Shown: in pieces, positions 4,963 to 5,390 of the stretch
How positions within the stretch are numbered: position 1 is the stretch's first letter
Layout: each line of letters opens with the position of its first letter
Notes under the pieces: generated by a model
What the model saw: the letters and a program-made list of their open reading frames with translations, nothing else
What the model was told of the DNA's origin: nothing
Databases searched by the model: none
Program-made: the position numbers and the translations under genes
NCBI GenBank assembly: GCA_964608055.1
Contig: CAZSMJ010000138.1
Span: forward strand, 1-5,390
Direction: 5' to 3'
DNA length: 5,390 bases
Source: JALYNX01 sp964608055
Lineage (GTDB): Bacteria > Actinomycetota > Acidimicrobiia > Spongiisociales > ZC4RG35

Positions 4963-5390
4963 GTGGATCGCTCTCAACTTCTCACACGTGCAGTACAACT
5001 GGCCTTCTTCACGGTGGTCTGGAATGTCGCCGAAGGGATCATCGCCATTGTTGCTGCGGTCGCCTCCGGGAGCGATGCCCTCTTGGGATTCGGGCTGGAT
5101 AGCGGAGTGGAATCGCTGTCCGCTCTCGTTTTGATCTGGCGGCTCAAGGTCGAAGAGAAGGACATCGATCGGGCTGAGGAAGTCGAGGAGAAAGCCCTCA
5201 GGTTGATCGGTCTAACTTTCTTCGCGCTGGCTGCCTTCGTGGGCTATCAGGCCGTGACGTCACTGCTGAACGGTGACCGGCCAGAGACGTCATGGGTCGG
5301 CATCGTCCTCACGGTGTTGTCTCTGATCGTCATGCCGATCCTCGCCAGGCAGAAGGAACGGGTCGGTGAGGAAATGGGAAGCAGGGCGGT
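4963..5390 (+). CDS. Cation transporter-like membrane protein (CDF/TMEM163-like), 3' end beyond window
   Basis: An open frame of 142 codons runs off the right edge. The visible protein begins DRSQLLTRAVQLAFF, then helix 1 (about 12-34) with WNVAEG (Asn21, Glu24), helix 2 (about 37-60) with LGFGLDSGVESLSA (Asp46, Glu50), a charged loop KVEEKDIDRAEEVEEKALR (62-80), helix 3 (82-101, LIGLTFFALAAFVGYQAV) and helix 4 (111-128, ending VMPILARQK). This layout matches the membrane half of a group of cation-diffusion-facilitator-like transporters. The acidic residues in helix 2 stand where CDF proteins keep metal ligands. The substrate is unknown; zinc, cadmium or cobalt export would be typical for CDF relatives. 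GTG 4963 is chosen from the promoter position and family N-termini. In-frame ATG 4933 would add ten residues. The gene diverges from the CC-protein run. Confidence 0.82.
   Translation, partial: MDRSQLLTRAVQLAFFTVVWNVAEGIIAIVAAVASGSDALLGFGLDSGVESLSALVLIWRLKVEEKDIDRAEEVEEKALRLIGLTFFALAAFVGYQAVTSLLNGDRPETSWVGIVLTVLSLIVMPILARQKERVGEEMGSRA

Overview
The window is GC-rich and gene-dense. It uses GTG and TTG starts and has repeated four-base ATGA stop/start overlaps and leaderless-looking promoters. With a CsoR-type copper sensor as well, this suggests an actinobacterium. The sequence alone does not allow a genus call.

Region 1 (about 1-3517) is a copper-handling cluster built around one divergent control region (about 667-745). 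Leftward (minus strand) runs a cupredoxin lipoprotein gene, coupled by an ATGA overlap to a c-type cytochrome lipoprotein gene that leaves the window at base 1. Rightward (plus strand) runs csoR (Cu(I)-sensing repressor), a CopB-type P1B-3 copper ATPase and, again through an ATGA overlap, a second small cytochrome c lipoprotein. A CsoR-operator-like inverted repeat (717-737) lies where it could govern both directions. The likely logic is that CsoR releases DNA when it binds cytosolic copper, CopB pumps copper out, and the cupredoxin and cytochromes c on the outer face of the membrane bind copper or move electrons. The redox role is inference.

Region 2 (3518-3730) holds no intact gene but is not empty. 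On the minus strand it carries the last 29 codons of a second csoR, its stop, a short spacer and the first codons of a second copB, then a stop. It is a diverged, inverted relic of the csoR-copB junction found intact at 941-1075.

Region 3 (3731-4867, minus strand) is a tightly packed three-gene run: a small protein with a CC pair, a YnfA/UPF0060 four-helix membrane protein, and a third cytochrome c lipoprotein related to the truncated one at the left edge. The csoR-copB relic lies directly downstream of this cytochrome.

Region 4 (4868-5390) is a second divergent promoter region followed by the 5' part of a cation-transporter-like membrane protein gene that runs off the right edge.

Two cytochrome c genes of one family and an intact plus a relic csoR-copB junction suggest that two related metal-resistance modules have been joined, with partial loss of one.
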